This document shows, one piece after another, positions 52,153 to 61,195 of a stretch of 64,000 nucleotides of DNA. The notes below the pieces were generated by a model. That model saw only the letters and a list, made by a program, of their open reading frames with translations, was not told where the DNA came from and did not search any database. Made by a program: the position numbers and the translations under genes. How positions within the stretch are numbered: position 1 is the stretch's first letter; each line of letters opens with the position of its first letter. This DNA comes from an uncultured Pseudomonadota bacterium (GTDB lineage Bacteria; Bdellovibrionota_B; Oligoflexia; Oligoflexales; CAIYRB01), in NCBI GenBank assembly GCA_903928445.1, contig CAIYRB010000163.1, positions 1 through 64,000 of the forward strand, written 5' to 3'.

Positions 52153-54714
52153 TTGCCTGACCTTAGTCCTATGCTAAGGGCTGTATTGCTCTACGGCCAA
52201 CGCTGTTGTGTGGTTGTGTGCGTTGCCGCTGCGGTGATGCCCAGTCCGCTGTACGCGGCGCGGCAGTGGCAAAAGCGGCTGGCCGCACGTGCTCCCGGCT
52301 TGCCGGTGGTGCACCACTTGAACGAATATAGCTGTATGACACTCACCGCCAATGCTGGGGGTGTGGTCGTCGAGACCAGTGGCGCAGCAAAAATTGAGCT
52401 GGTCTGGGCTGCGCCGCAGGTGCTCCGCGTGTTTGTCGCGATCGATGGACAATTGCGCAAAGAGGCGTCGTTTGCTGTTACCGATAAGGCCTTTGCCGAG
52501 GTGCCATTCACCGTTCGCGAGCTGGAGGCCGATTTTCGCGTCTCCAGCCAGGGTCTGACGGCACGGATTGACAAGAAGTCCTGTCGGATCGCCTTTTACA
52601 CGGCTGACGACCAGCGCTTGATCTCGGCCGAGGAGCCATTTTACGGGCTTGGTTGGAGTGACGACGGCTCGCGATTTGTCTACCGAGCCATGGGTTCAAC
52701 GGAGCATTTCTACGGCCTAGGCCAAGACAACGAGGCCTATCTTGGCCGGCTCGATCGGCGTGGGACCAAGCGCGACCTGTGGACCGGCCAGAAGATCAAT
52801 AAGGGTCGGGTTACCGCTGAGATCCCGATTCCATTTTTTATGAGTACGGGGAACCAGGGGGGAGGCTACGGAATCTTTTTTGATAACAGCTTTCGCGCCC
52901 AATTTGATATGGGAGCGGAGTCGTCCGAGCATTATTCATGGAAGGCGCGCGGCGGCGATCTGTTGTTTTATTTTATTGCTGGCCCTTCCTTTCCGAGCAT
53001 CCTGCAAAGCTACACGGCGTTAACCGGGCGGATGCCGATGCCGCCGCTGTGGACCCTGGGCTTTATCCAAAGCAAGTGCACCTATTGGGACTGGCGCGAG
53101 ATCGATGAAGTTGCGGGCGAGATGCGCAAACGGGGCCTGCCTTTGGACGCCATGGTGTTCGACTACGATTGGGCGGAGAACATCCAGAATTTTCGTTGGA
53201 GCAGTCGCTGGCAAAACCAAAGTCCAGCGAAGCTCAGTAGCTACGCCGCAGCTGGAGTCAACTTCCTGCTATCGACTTCTGGACCAATGATCAGGCGTGA
53301 TAGCAGCAACTATGAAGATGCCAAGCGGCGCAATCTGCTCGCTACGGACGGCGAGGGTCAGCCGGTCACCTGCGGCTACTATGGCGGCGACCTCCTCGAC
53401 GTCACGGCCCCTGGCATGAAGTCTTGGCTGTGGTCGCAGTTAGAACATCTGCATCAAGAAGGCATTCAGGGTTGGTGGCTGGACCTCACCGAGCCGGAGG
53501 GTGAGCCCCCACAGACAGTCTACCACGGCGGCCAAAGTGCCAAGATTCACAATGCCTATTCCCTCCTCAACAGCAAGAACTACTACGAGATGCTGACCGA
53601 ACATGCACCCGATAGTCGCGCCTTTATCCTGACTCGCACCGGTTCTCCCGGTATACAGAAATATGGTGCGGCGGTGTGGAGCGGCGATATCAATTCGGAC
53701 TACGAAACACTGACAGCTCATGTTCCCGAAGCCCTCAACACGGCGATGTCTGGAATTCCACTGTGGACCCAGGATTCCGGCGGCTTTCTCACCGGTCTGT
53801 ACAAGGACAACCTCAAAGATCATGGCCTGCTGTATCAGCGCTGGTTGCAGTTTTCCACCTTCACGCCGATCACTCGGGCGCACCACGTTGGCCCGTCGGC
53901 TCCGTATATGTTTGGCGCCGATGTCGAAGCAGGTAGCAAGCACTACTTGGACTTGCGCTACCGTCTGCTGCCATACATCTATTCCTACCACTGGCAAGCG
54001 CACAACACCGGCGCTCCGCTGATGCGTCCTTTAGTCTACGCCTACCAAGACGACCCCAACGTCACCAACCTCAAGACCCAGTACTTGTTTGGCAACGAGC
54101 TGATGGTCGCGCCCATCGTCACCGAAGGGACGACCTCGCGTCAGGTCTACTTTCCTGCCGGCCGCTGGATCGACTTCGACACCGGTCGAGTCTACAGTGG
54201 TGGCGACACCTATTCGGTCGATGCGCCGCAAGACCGCATCCCCTTGTTTATTCGTAGCGGTGCGATCATTCCTCAGGCGCCGTCGATGCAATACACCGCG
54301 GAGAAGCCGTGGGATCCGTTGACCATCGAGGTGTTTCCCGACGGTGAGTCGCAGTTCTTGCTTTATAACGACGATGGCCGCACCACCAGTTACGCAAGCG
54401 GCCGCCAGTTTACCGAAACCCAATTGACCAGTCGGGTCATGCGCGACCAGCGTGTGGACCTGACTATCGACGAATCCAACAAGTTATACACCCCAAACAC
54501 GTATCTCTTTGTCGTGCATCTGGCAAAGGCCCCAGCGCAAGTGCTTAGCGCTGGCCGTCGTCTCGTGGCCTTTGTCGACCGTGCCACACTGGATACTCAC
54601 AGCAATGGCTACTATTGGGATGCGCCCGCCGGCGTACTTTACGCCAAGCTGCACACGAGCGATAAACTCCACTACGAGCTGAGCTTGCTATCTGATTCTG
54701 CTAGCACTCGCTAG
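52153..54714 (+). CDS. Exported glycoside hydrolase family 31 (alpha-glucosidase/alpha-xylosidase type)
   Basis: 853 residues. TTG 52153 with GGAGAG 6 nt upstream; ATG 52171 is an alternative. A signal-like hydrophobic segment ends SPLYAA. N-terminal galactose-mutarotase-like beta domain to about 250 (HFYGLGQDNE), then the TIM barrel: PPLWTLGFIQSKCTYWDWRE, DAMVFDYDW, nucleophile Asp444 in WWLDLTEPEGEP, and acid/base Asp512 in AVWSGDINSD. The C-terminal beta domains include PAGRWIDFDTG and FPDGESQFLLYNDDG. Hydrolyses alpha-linked glucose or xylose from oligosaccharides outside the cytoplasm. Monocistronic, with its own promoter and probable operator. Confidence 0.93.
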   Translation: MPDLSPMLRAVLLYGQRCCVVVCVAAAVMPSPLYAARQWQKRLAARAPGLPVVHHLNEYSCMTLTANAGGVVVETSGAAKIELVWAAPQVLRVFVAIDGQLRKEASFAVTDKAFAEVPFTVRELEADFRVSSQGLTARIDKKSCRIAFYTADDQRLISAEEPFYGLGWSDDGSRFVYRAMGSTEHFYGLGQDNEAYLGRLDRRGTKRDLWTGQKINKGRVTAEIPIPFFMSTGNQGGGYGIFFDNSFRAQFDMGAESSEHYSWKARGGDLLFYFIAGPSFPSILQSYTALTGRMPMPPLWTLGFIQSKCTYWDWREIDEVAGEMRKRGLPLDAMVFDYDWAENIQNFRWSSRWQNQSPAKLSSYAAAGVNFLLSTSGPMIRRDSSNYEDAKRRNLLATDGEGQPVTCGYYGGDLLDVTAPGMKSWLWSQLEHLHQEGIQGWWLDLTEPEGEPPQTVYHGGQSAKIHNAYSLLNSKNYYEMLTEHAPDSRAFILTRTGSPGIQKYGAAVWSGDINSDYETLTAHVPEALNTAMSGIPLWTQDSGGFLTGLYKDNLKDHGLLYQRWLQFSTFTPITRAHHVGPSAPYMFGADVEAGSKHYLDLRYRLLPYIYSYHWQAHNTGAPLMRPLVYAYQDDPNVTNLKTQYLFGNELMVAPIVTEGTTSRQVYFPAGRWIDFDTGRVYSGGDTYSVDAPQDRIPLFIRSGAIIPQAPSMQYTAEKPWDPLTIEVFPDGESQFLLYNDDGRTTSYASGRQFTETQLTSRVMRDQRVDLTIDESNKLYTPNTYLFVVHLAKAPAQVLSAGRRLVAFVDRATLDTHSNGYYWDAPAGVLYAKLHTSDKLHYELSLLSDSASTR

Positions 54715-54769
54715 AGCTGCGTCAATGGCCGCGCTGTGCCAACAACGCGCAGCTCCTATATATTATCCT

Positions 54770-54791
54770 GGAATTTTCGGACAGCCTCTAA
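54770..54791 (-). mobile_element. End fragment of the palindromic MITE-like element
   Basis: GGAATTTTCGGACAGCCTCTAA. The last 20 bases equal the reverse complement of 20553-20572, the left end of copy 1 with its flank. The remainder of the element is missing. It lies in the 221-nt interval before the AAA ATPase gene, whose AT content is higher than its neighbours, so it may mark an old insertion edge. Confidence 0.75.
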
Positions 54792-54935
54792 ATATCTGGC
54801 AATGCGTCGGCTGCCGCGGCCTGCTGCCGCCGGCGATCGCAGTCCTTTCCTCACTATGATGTTGCAATTAGTGTTGCAAATGATACATTTAAGTCTGTAA
54901 AAAAGGTTGCTATCCAAGACAATAAGGCGCTAAAA

Positions 54936-56249
54936 ATGAAAAGGCTCGCACTAGCGAGGCTCGAAGAATGGCGAAAGCAGTCGTCGCGAAAGCCGCTATT
55001 GATTGATGGTGCTAGGCAAACCGGTAAGACCTATCTCGTTGAGAAGATTTTTGGCGCCCAAGCATTCGCGCGGATCCATAAGTTTGATTTTCGTGAAGAC
55101 CGAGCACTGCATCGGTACTTTAGCGCGGGCCTCGACCCCAATCAGTTGATCAAAAGCCTGGAACTGCATCGGGGACAAGACATCTCACTTGCGACCGACC
55201 TGATTTTTTTTGATGAGGTCGGCGAATGTCAGGGCGCTGTCGATGCGCTGAAGTACTTTTGCGAGAAGATGCCGCACGTATTTCTCGTCGCCAGCGGTTC
55301 GAACATCGGTCTGCTTGACTCCTTTCCCGTCGGTATGGTGCATACCGAAAGCTTGTTTCCGCTGACTTTTGAAGAGTTTTTGACTGCAGCACAGGAAGCA
55401 GACTTACTAGCGGCCTTTAACCATCGCTCGCGGCTCATGCCGGTGCATGATCGGCTTTGGACGCACTTTCTCGACTACTATTTTGTGGGCGGTATGCCCG
55501 AGGCGGTTGATTATTGGTTTAGTTCGGCGCGAAGCCCTGCTGGGATCAACGCGCGCATCCGCGGCGTCAGCGCCATTCATAGGGACCTTATTGCCGGATA
55601 TTACCGCGACTTTGGCAAGTACTCGGGTAAGGTCAATGCGCTGCATATCGAGTCGGTGTTTAATGACATTCCGATCCAGCTAGCGCGGACCATGGATGAT
55701 TCGGTAAGGCGCTACGCGTTCAAAGATGTTGTTGCGAAAAAGACTCGCTATCTTGATCTGGCCACGCCGATAGAGTGGTTGTGTAAGACTAAATTAGCGA
55801 CCAAAAACTACGTCATAGACTGCAAGCCGGTCAGCCCGCTCAAAACACTGATTAAGCCCAATATGTTTAAGCTGTTTTTCTTCGATATGGGGCTTTTGGG
55901 GCATATGCTGGAGATCAGCTACAACGAACACTTAGCGCAATCATTGATGTACAAGGGCTTCCTGGCCGAAAACTTCGTCCAGTGTGAACTGATCGCTCAG
56001 GGAGTTAACCATACCTATTCGTGGTCCGAACGCAATTCAGAGATTGAGTTTATACATAAGACCAAAATGGGTGACCTCATCCCCGTTGAAGTCAAGAGCG
56101 GTAAAAGGACTCGCGCCAAGAGCCTAGGCGTCTTTAGTGAGAAGTATTCACCGGTGCGTACAGTGAAATTAGCCGGCACAGTTGGCGGCAGCAATGATGT
56201 TCATCTGGTATGGCCACTCTATTTTGCAAAGTTTTTAGCTGAACTTTGA
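54936..56249 (+). CDS. AAA_14/DUF4143 ATPase
   Basis: 437 residues. Walker A GARQTGKT (25-32), Walker B LIFFDEVGE (Asp93-Glu94), sensor region FLVASGSNIGLL, then the DUF4143 part (YYFVGGMPEAVDYWF to the end). The C-terminal SEIEFIH and VPVEVKSG-like IPVEVKSGKRTRAKS segments match the PD-(D/E)xK-like fold of DUF4143. These widespread proteins occur in accessory DNA; their biochemical role is not established. The gene is visibly AT-richer than its neighbours and lies beside a MITE fragment, which suggests horizontal gain. Confidence 0.85.
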   Translation: MKRLALARLEEWRKQSSRKPLLIDGARQTGKTYLVEKIFGAQAFARIHKFDFREDRALHRYFSAGLDPNQLIKSLELHRGQDISLATDLIFFDEVGECQGAVDALKYFCEKMPHVFLVASGSNIGLLDSFPVGMVHTESLFPLTFEEFLTAAQEADLLAAFNHRSRLMPVHDRLWTHFLDYYFVGGMPEAVDYWFSSARSPAGINARIRGVSAIHRDLIAGYYRDFGKYSGKVNALHIESVFNDIPIQLARTMDDSVRRYAFKDVVAKKTRYLDLATPIEWLCKTKLATKNYVIDCKPVSPLKTLIKPNMFKLFFFDMGLLGHMLEISYNEHLAQSLMYKGFLAENFVQCELIAQGVNHTYSWSERNSEIEFIHKTKMGDLIPVEVKSGKRTRAKSLGVFSEKYSPVRTVKLAGTVGGSNDVHLVWPLYFAKFLAEL

Positions 56250-56272
56250 CCGAGGTTCTTGGTCACTTCGTG

Positions 56273-56293
56273 CAGTCCCCATTTGCGGGACTG
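56273..56293 (+). terminator. Hairpin after the AAA ATPase gene
   Basis: CAGTCCC-N7-GGGACTG, a perfect 7-bp stem, 24 nt after the stop. No T-tract follows. The 280-nt interval to the next gene has no supported gene; a 94-codon frame from 56246 is not protein-like. Confidence 0.45.
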
Positions 56294-56355
56294 AGCGTCC
56301 ACGCCGGGCTGAACAGCCGGGTGCGCGCCGGAATGGTCCCCCTAAAATCTGAGCT

Positions 56356-56383
56356 TCCGTCCCACCGGATTTTTGTTTTTTTT
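56356..56383 (+). terminator. Possible U-rich terminator
   Basis: Short stem TCCG/CGGA with a 6-nt loop, followed by T5-G-T8, the strongest T-run in this part of the window. The stem is weak, so termination efficiency is doubtful. Confidence 0.35.
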
Positions 56384-56529
56384 AACCTATTGATATTAAA
56401 CATAAATTTTCGCGCATTAAAGAAATTCCCAAGCTTGACCGAGGACCCTATTGAGATTCGTTGGAGCGGCTTGCAAGGAGCCACTAGCCGCCAACCGTCT
56501 CACCACCACGCTTCGAGGAGGTTCTGTTG

Positions 56530-57558
56530 ATGAAGGCGAAACCGACGACTATCCAAGGAATGGTACTGACGGCCTGGGTCTTGAGTGCGGGCTGCAGCTC
56601 GTCTAATTTTGCCGGCAGCAGTCCGGCCAAATCCCTGGTGCCGGTCGCTGGAGCGCCGCAACCGGGTGAAGGCCTGCCGACGGGACTACCGGCCGCTGGG
56701 GGAGATCAGTCGATTGACAGCAAGAGCGGCTCCGGTGGCGGTGGCCCCGGCGGCGGTGGCCCGGTCGGCGGTGGCCCGGTCGGCGGTGGCCCGGTCGGCG
56801 GTGCCCCGGTCGGCGGTGCCCCGGTCGGCAGCTCTAACCCAAGCTTGGGCAATGGCCCCGGCACCGGTGGAAAGATCACGGACAGTGGCGATTGCACCAG
56901 CAGCACGTCGCTGAATTACAATATCGTCTTTGCCTTCGACAATACCGGATCGCAGATTGATACCGATCCGACGAATGTCCGTGGCACCGGTGGTCAAGCT
57001 TTCGTCGATCAGTTTTTGGCCTATGTGCAAGCCAATCCAAAGGCTAAGGTCAATATGAATGTGTTGAGCTTCAACACCGTTTCGATCCGCAGCGCAGATG
57101 GTTGGTTGGCACTTAGTCCAGACCATGCTGCCCTGATTAAGGCCGATATCACCACCGCTACTGCCAATCCCAACGGCAATACCTCCTACACTCCGGTGCT
57201 AAGTGACGCCGCGGCGTTGTTAAGCGACATCAACCGCCAGACGGCTGGTACTAAGGCACGCAACTACCTCATCTTTTTGACCGATGGTTTACCCAATAAG
57301 GACCGGGACGAAGCCATTCGCAAAGCGGCGGCCAGCGTCGTCAGCCAACAGGCCGCGATCATCGCCATCGCTTCTGGTCCAGATGTGCCGGCGGACGGCG
57401 AGGCAGTGGTTCGGGCTCTGGCTCTGCCGACAATTGGCACGACCTATCCTGATTTAGTCGGTCAATACTACCGGGCGGCGACACCCGATGACTTAAAGTC
57501 GGTGTGGAGTTCACTCTCAACCAAGATCGGATCTGCCTGCAACGGCTCCGGCACCTAA
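56530..57558 (+). CDS. Lipoprotein with von Willebrand factor A domain
   Basis: 342 residues from ATG 56530 (GGAGG 8 nt upstream). Signal ends LSAGC (Cys22). Residues 68-100 are a Gly/Pro repeat with GGGPV units. The VWA domain (about 128-335) has a usable MIDAS metal site: Asp137-x-Thr139-x-Ser141 (FAFDNTGSQ), Thr218 (NGNTSY) and Asp252 (FLTDGLP). Such surface VWA proteins bind protein or matrix ligands through a divalent cation. Monocistronic by spacing. Ligand unknown. Confidence 0.85.
   Translation: MKAKPTTIQGMVLTAWVLSAGCSSSNFAGSSPAKSLVPVAGAPQPGEGLPTGLPAAGGDQSIDSKSGSGGGGPGGGGPVGGGPVGGGPVGGAPVGGAPVGSSNPSLGNGPGTGGKITDSGDCTSSTSLNYNIVFAFDNTGSQIDTDPTNVRGTGGQAFVDQFLAYVQANPKAKVNMNVLSFNTVSIRSADGWLALSPDHAALIKADITTATANPNGNTSYTPVLSDAAALLSDINRQTAGTKARNYLIFLTDGLPNKDRDEAIRKAAASVVSQQAAIIAIASGPDVPADGEAVVRALALPTIGTTYPDLVGQYYRAATPDDLKSVWSSLSTKIGSACNGSGT
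56752..56826 (+). repeat. 15-bp tandem repeat, five units
   Basis: Units GGCGGTGGCCCGGTC (three) and GGCGGTGCCCCGGTC (two) in frame in the VWA lipoprotein, coding GGGPV or GGAPV. Near-perfect DNA identity suggests recent expansion; a degenerate unit precedes it. Confidence 0.85.
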
Positions 57559-57569
57559 TCCCTCGATCT

Positions 57570-58940
57570 CTACGCTCGACCTTCGTGGTGCGCCATGAGC
57601 ACCTTTAACTTTGGCGTCAAAGCCAACATGATAAGCCCTGCCAAAAGCGACGTCGCCACGAACATCAAGTAGAAGTCGGCCATGCCACCGAAGATGTGGA
57701 AGACCTCGCCGTCTTCGATCATCTTTTGGGCGCCAGCTAAATAGCCAGCGATCAAATTAGCCGCGGCACTGGAGAGGAACCAGATCCCCATCAACAACGA
57801 GGCGAAACGCGGCGGCGCTAGCTTCGTCACCAGAGAAAGGCCGACAGGCGACAAGCAGAGTTCGCCACAGGTGTGCAGGACGTAGGCCAGAGTCAGCCAC
57901 AGTGGGCTCACCAGTTGACCACTGCGGGCTGCAAGCGAGCCGGCGACCATGGCGACAAAGCCGGCCGCAAGCAGCAACATGCCAAGCGCCATCTTGACCG
58001 TCGTGCTGGGCTCCTTGCCGCGAGCCCCTAGGCGCAACCATCCGGCGGCAAAGACCGGGGCGAGGATCAGGATGGCGATGGAATTGATCGATTGGAACCA
58101 GGATGCTGGGGTTTCGATGCCGAAGAACGTCCGATCGGTAAAGCGCATCGCAAACAGGTTCATCGACGAACCCGCCTGCTCAAAGGCCATCCAGAAGAAG
58201 ATGGTGAAGACGGCGGCAATCAAGATCACCAGCACGTTCTTGCGTTCTTCCGCTGTTAGCGGGGCCCGCTGGGCGCGTTCTGCTTGGTGCGTACGAAGCT
58301 TTTTTGGTGGAGCGCCGATTTCCGGTGGAATGTACTTGTGGCGGAGGACGACGTAGCCGATCAATCCCGCAACCATGCCAACACCTGCAGCTCCGAAGCC
58401 ATAGTGCCAACCAAATCGCTCGCTCTCACCAAGGTAACCGCAGAGCAAGGTGCCAAGCAGAGCGCCGAGATTGATGCCCATGTAGAAAATCGTGAAGCCC
58501 GAGTCGCGCCGCGGATCATCCTCGCCATAAAGGTGGCCGACCATGGTCGACACACAGGGCTTGAAAAAACCCGTGCCGATCACGATCAGAGCCAAGCCCA
58601 GGTAAAACGCCATCGCGACCGGCAGCGTCAAAGTGAAATGACCGGCGGCGATGATAGCACCGCCAATCAGCATCGAACGATGCGTCCCGAGCCAACGGTC
58701 AGCCAGCCATCCGCCGATCAGCGGCGTCAGGAACACCAACCCAGTGTACCAACCATAGAGGTGAGCGGCATCTTGCTCCGACCAGCCCAGGCCACCCTTG
58801 GCCGTGGTCGTGACCAGATACAGCACGAGGATGGCGCGCATGCCGTAGTAGGAAAAGCGCTCCCACATTTCGGTTAAAAACAGGACATAAAGTCCGGGCG
58901 GATGCTTTTGCTTGGTACTGGCGGCGGATGTTTGTTTCAT
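57570..58940 (-). CDS. POT/PTR2-family proton-dependent peptide transporter
   Basis: Imports di- and tripeptides with protons across the inner membrane. 456 residues with 12 or more membrane helices. Family marks: FLTEMWERFSYYGMRAIL (ExxERF at 24-29), GGWLADRWLGTHRSMLIGG, GTGFFKPCVSTMVG, and TIFYMGINLGALLG. C-terminal CGELCLSPVGLSLVTKLAP matches the second PTR2 signature. Convergent with the VWA gene (11-nt gap). Separate promoter from the upstream membrane protein gene is possible but the two are only 25 nt apart. Confidence 0.93.
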   Translation of the reverse strand: MKQTSAASTKQKHPPGLYVLFLTEMWERFSYYGMRAILVLYLVTTTAKGGLGWSEQDAAHLYGWYTGLVFLTPLIGGWLADRWLGTHRSMLIGGAIIAAGHFTLTLPVAMAFYLGLALIVIGTGFFKPCVSTMVGHLYGEDDPRRDSGFTIFYMGINLGALLGTLLCGYLGESERFGWHYGFGAAGVGMVAGLIGYVVLRHKYIPPEIGAPPKKLRTHQAERAQRAPLTAEERKNVLVILIAAVFTIFFWMAFEQAGSSMNLFAMRFTDRTFFGIETPASWFQSINSIAILILAPVFAAGWLRLGARGKEPSTTVKMALGMLLLAAGFVAMVAGSLAARSGQLVSPLWLTLAYVLHTCGELCLSPVGLSLVTKLAPPRFASLLMGIWFLSSAAANLIAGYLAGAQKMIEDGEVFHIFGGMADFYLMFVATSLLAGLIMLALTPKLKVLMAHHEGRA

Positions 58941-58965
58941 AGGTGGCGGACCATAGCACAGCCGT

Positions 58966-61101
58966 TCAGGGCGGGCAATCGCCGGCAGCGGCCTGGTCCA
59001 GCTGCCAGAGGGTCATGTCCTGGACGTGCATCAAGGCCCGTGCGCCGCGGGGAACGCCAAGTTTTAGCTTGGTTTTTGTCTCAGTGATCAGGTAGTCGAC
59101 GGCGTTTTGGCGCAGTAAGCAGCCGAGCTCTTCGCCGCTGACACCGGGCCTCCAGGTCCAAGCGGGGTAGGTCATGCTCGAGTGCCACAGGTCGGCCGCA
59201 GTGAGAAAGGAACTGATATTGGTCTCCGTCGCGGCATAGACGCGGGCAGACGCACCGGCGCCGAGCCTTTCGTTGAGGCCGGTATGGAGACGGAAGATCG
59301 GCTTTTTCTCCATGATCTGCTGGGTCAGGTTGCCGCCGTAGAGATGCTTGACGAGCTCGCGAGCTAAGACATCGAGGCTAGAATAACCAAGGCCGATGCC
59401 CACAGCCAGGAAGGCCGCTGCCATCAGCTGGCGGCGCTGGACACAGCCGGCAAACAATAGCGCCGTAGCAGTCGTGGCTAAAACGCCCAGCACGGTGAGG
59501 AAGTGGCGCGGAGCGACCATCGTGCCATAGGCTCCCATCGCTTCTTGCAGCAGAGCAAAGCCGGCGACGACAAATAACAGCAGTGGAATCAGCCGGGACC
59601 AACGCATAAAGCGCTGCACGCCCTGACTTGAGGCACGGCTCAGTTGTGCGGCTAGCGCGGCACATACAGCCAAGATGAATGCTGGCTCGGACGCAAGCCA
59701 AGTGACGAGCGAACGCAGCAGCGCCCAGGGTGAGAGGCTCAGGGGCCGCGCTTCGACGATGACGCTCTGCAGACCAGGGGCATAGGGCGTGGCAAACAGT
59801 TCACCAAGTAGCGGGAAGAACGGATCGCCGGTGATGGCCCAGTTGCGCCAAGCGTAGGGTAGAAAGCCGCAGATCATCAACGCTGCCCCGCAGCTTAACA
59901 GCAGGAGCAACCGGCCTACCTTCTTTGGCCAGGCTGGCAGCGGTGATGGATTTGCGCGCGCATCAATCACCGGTTGGGCCAACGCGGTGATGGCGATAAC
60001 GACATAGATCATCCCGGCAGTGGGTTTGATGGCCATGGCAAAGCTCGCCCCGGCCAAGAAATACAGCGGCTGCGACGCCATCAGACCATAGAGCGAGGTC
60101 AAGGCGCAGGCGGCGAGGAAGCCGTCGTTTTTCGGCAGCATCATCGTTGCCATGAGTGTTCCGTTTAAGCATAGACCCAGCAGCGCGGTGGTCTTAACGC
60201 CGCCAAGCCAGCGGCCGCCCAAGGCGCGCAATGCCGCCAGACAGACGCCGTAGCCAATCGTCAGATGCGTCAGCTGGGCCAAGGCGTTTTGTTCGGCAGT
60301 GCCGCGCGCCAATAGTTTTAGCCACAGGTAGTAGTGCTCGATATCAAGGGCATAACCGGAATAGATATTGGCAAGCTGCACGCCGGTTTGACCGTGCCGT
60401 AGCCACATCTCGGCGAGGCTTAGATGATACAGGTAAGCATCTTCTTGGCCCTGAAAAAACAGTGCATTGCCGCAGCGTAAGGCATATCCAGTCGCGACGA
60501 GCAGCAGCAGCGCACGTTCCCATTTGGTCTCAGGCCAGACCTCCGACCACGGGGGTAAAGGCGGCGGGAAAAGGCAAAATAAGGCGTAGCCGATGCAGGA
60601 GGTGGCGGCGACCAGCCACGCCGCTGGTGGCGTGATCAGGCCGACGACAAACACCACCAGGCCGCAGGTGGCGGTCCCTAAAAGAGCAGGCAGAGTGAGC
60701 TTCAACCACCGGCGCTCTTCGCCCCAGTCGTCAGGATCAGGCTTAGTGACTGTCCGAGAAATTCCCTGTCTCCCTACTTCCGCGGCTCTGTGGTCAAAAC
60801 TGGGCGTTTGGGTTTGACCACGGCGGCGCGGAAGTAGGGAGACGCCGAATTTTTCGGATATGTCTTGAGCAGCGAAGGCCGTGGCGACGCGGCGCAGCGG
60901 CATCAGAGGGAGTTGGCCAAGGCCGTGCAACAGCGGCAGTAGGGCCACAAAGGTAAACAAGATTTTAATAGCAAACCAGACCGGTCCAAACGGATGCGTC
61001 ACTTCGGCTTCGAGCGGCATGGCGTAGCTAGAAGCAAGCCACAAGGCGCAGCAAACAGTCACGATGAGGCGAGCGCGGAGTGACCGTTCCAGGAGTGTCA
61101 T
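58966..61101 (-). CDS. Large GT-C-like membrane protein with an in-frame palindromic-element insert
   Basis: 711 residues, about 12 membrane helices and a soluble C-terminal domain (about 600-711). The region DAYLYHLSLAEMWLRHGQTG after an early helix pair resembles the acidic first loop of GT-C glycosyltransferases, but the family is not certain. Residues about 80-117 are encoded by the palindromic element at 60751-60860; they add a basic, Gln/Thr-rich stretch (GVSLLPRRRGQTQTPSF) between helix 2 and helix 3. The frame is intact on both sides, so the gene may remain functional. Probably co-transcribed with the peptide transporter gene. Confidence 0.65.
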   Translation of the reverse strand: MTLLERSLRARLIVTVCCALWLASSYAMPLEAEVTHPFGPVWFAIKILFTFVALLPLLHGLGQLPLMPLRRVATAFAAQDISEKFGVSLLPRRRGQTQTPSFDHRAAEVGRQGISRTVTKPDPDDWGEERRWLKLTLPALLGTATCGLVVFVVGLITPPAAWLVAATSCIGYALFCLFPPPLPPWSEVWPETKWERALLLLVATGYALRCGNALFFQGQEDAYLYHLSLAEMWLRHGQTGVQLANIYSGYALDIEHYYLWLKLLARGTAEQNALAQLTHLTIGYGVCLAALRALGGRWLGGVKTTALLGLCLNGTLMATMMLPKNDGFLAACALTSLYGLMASQPLYFLAGASFAMAIKPTAGMIYVVIAITALAQPVIDARANPSPLPAWPKKVGRLLLLLSCGAALMICGFLPYAWRNWAITGDPFFPLLGELFATPYAPGLQSVIVEARPLSLSPWALLRSLVTWLASEPAFILAVCAALAAQLSRASSQGVQRFMRWSRLIPLLLFVVAGFALLQEAMGAYGTMVAPRHFLTVLGVLATTATALLFAGCVQRRQLMAAAFLAVGIGLGYSSLDVLARELVKHLYGGNLTQQIMEKKPIFRLHTGLNERLGAGASARVYAATETNISSFLTAADLWHSSMTYPAWTWRPGVSGEELGCLLRQNAVDYLITETKTKLKLGVPRGARALMHVQDMTLWQLDQAAAGDCPP
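60751..60860 (-). mobile_element. Palindromic MITE-like element, copy 2, inside a coding region
   Basis: 110 bp from TGTCCGAGAAATT to AATTTTTCGGATA. Arms share GTCTCCCTACTTCCGCG with copy 1 (20561-20667), and the loop (ACTGGGCGTTTGGG) is the reverse complement of the copy 1 loop, so it sits in opposite orientation. Flanks TTAG on the left and CTT on the right also resemble copy 1. It has no stop codon in the reading frame of the host gene. Confidence 0.85.
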
Positions 61102-61195
61102 ATCGGTTGACCATTATGGTGTAGGTGTCAGGAGGTTTGCCGGACTCTCAGGCCCACTAAAAGACTGCAATGGAGGCCGCATCTGGACCAGCAGA

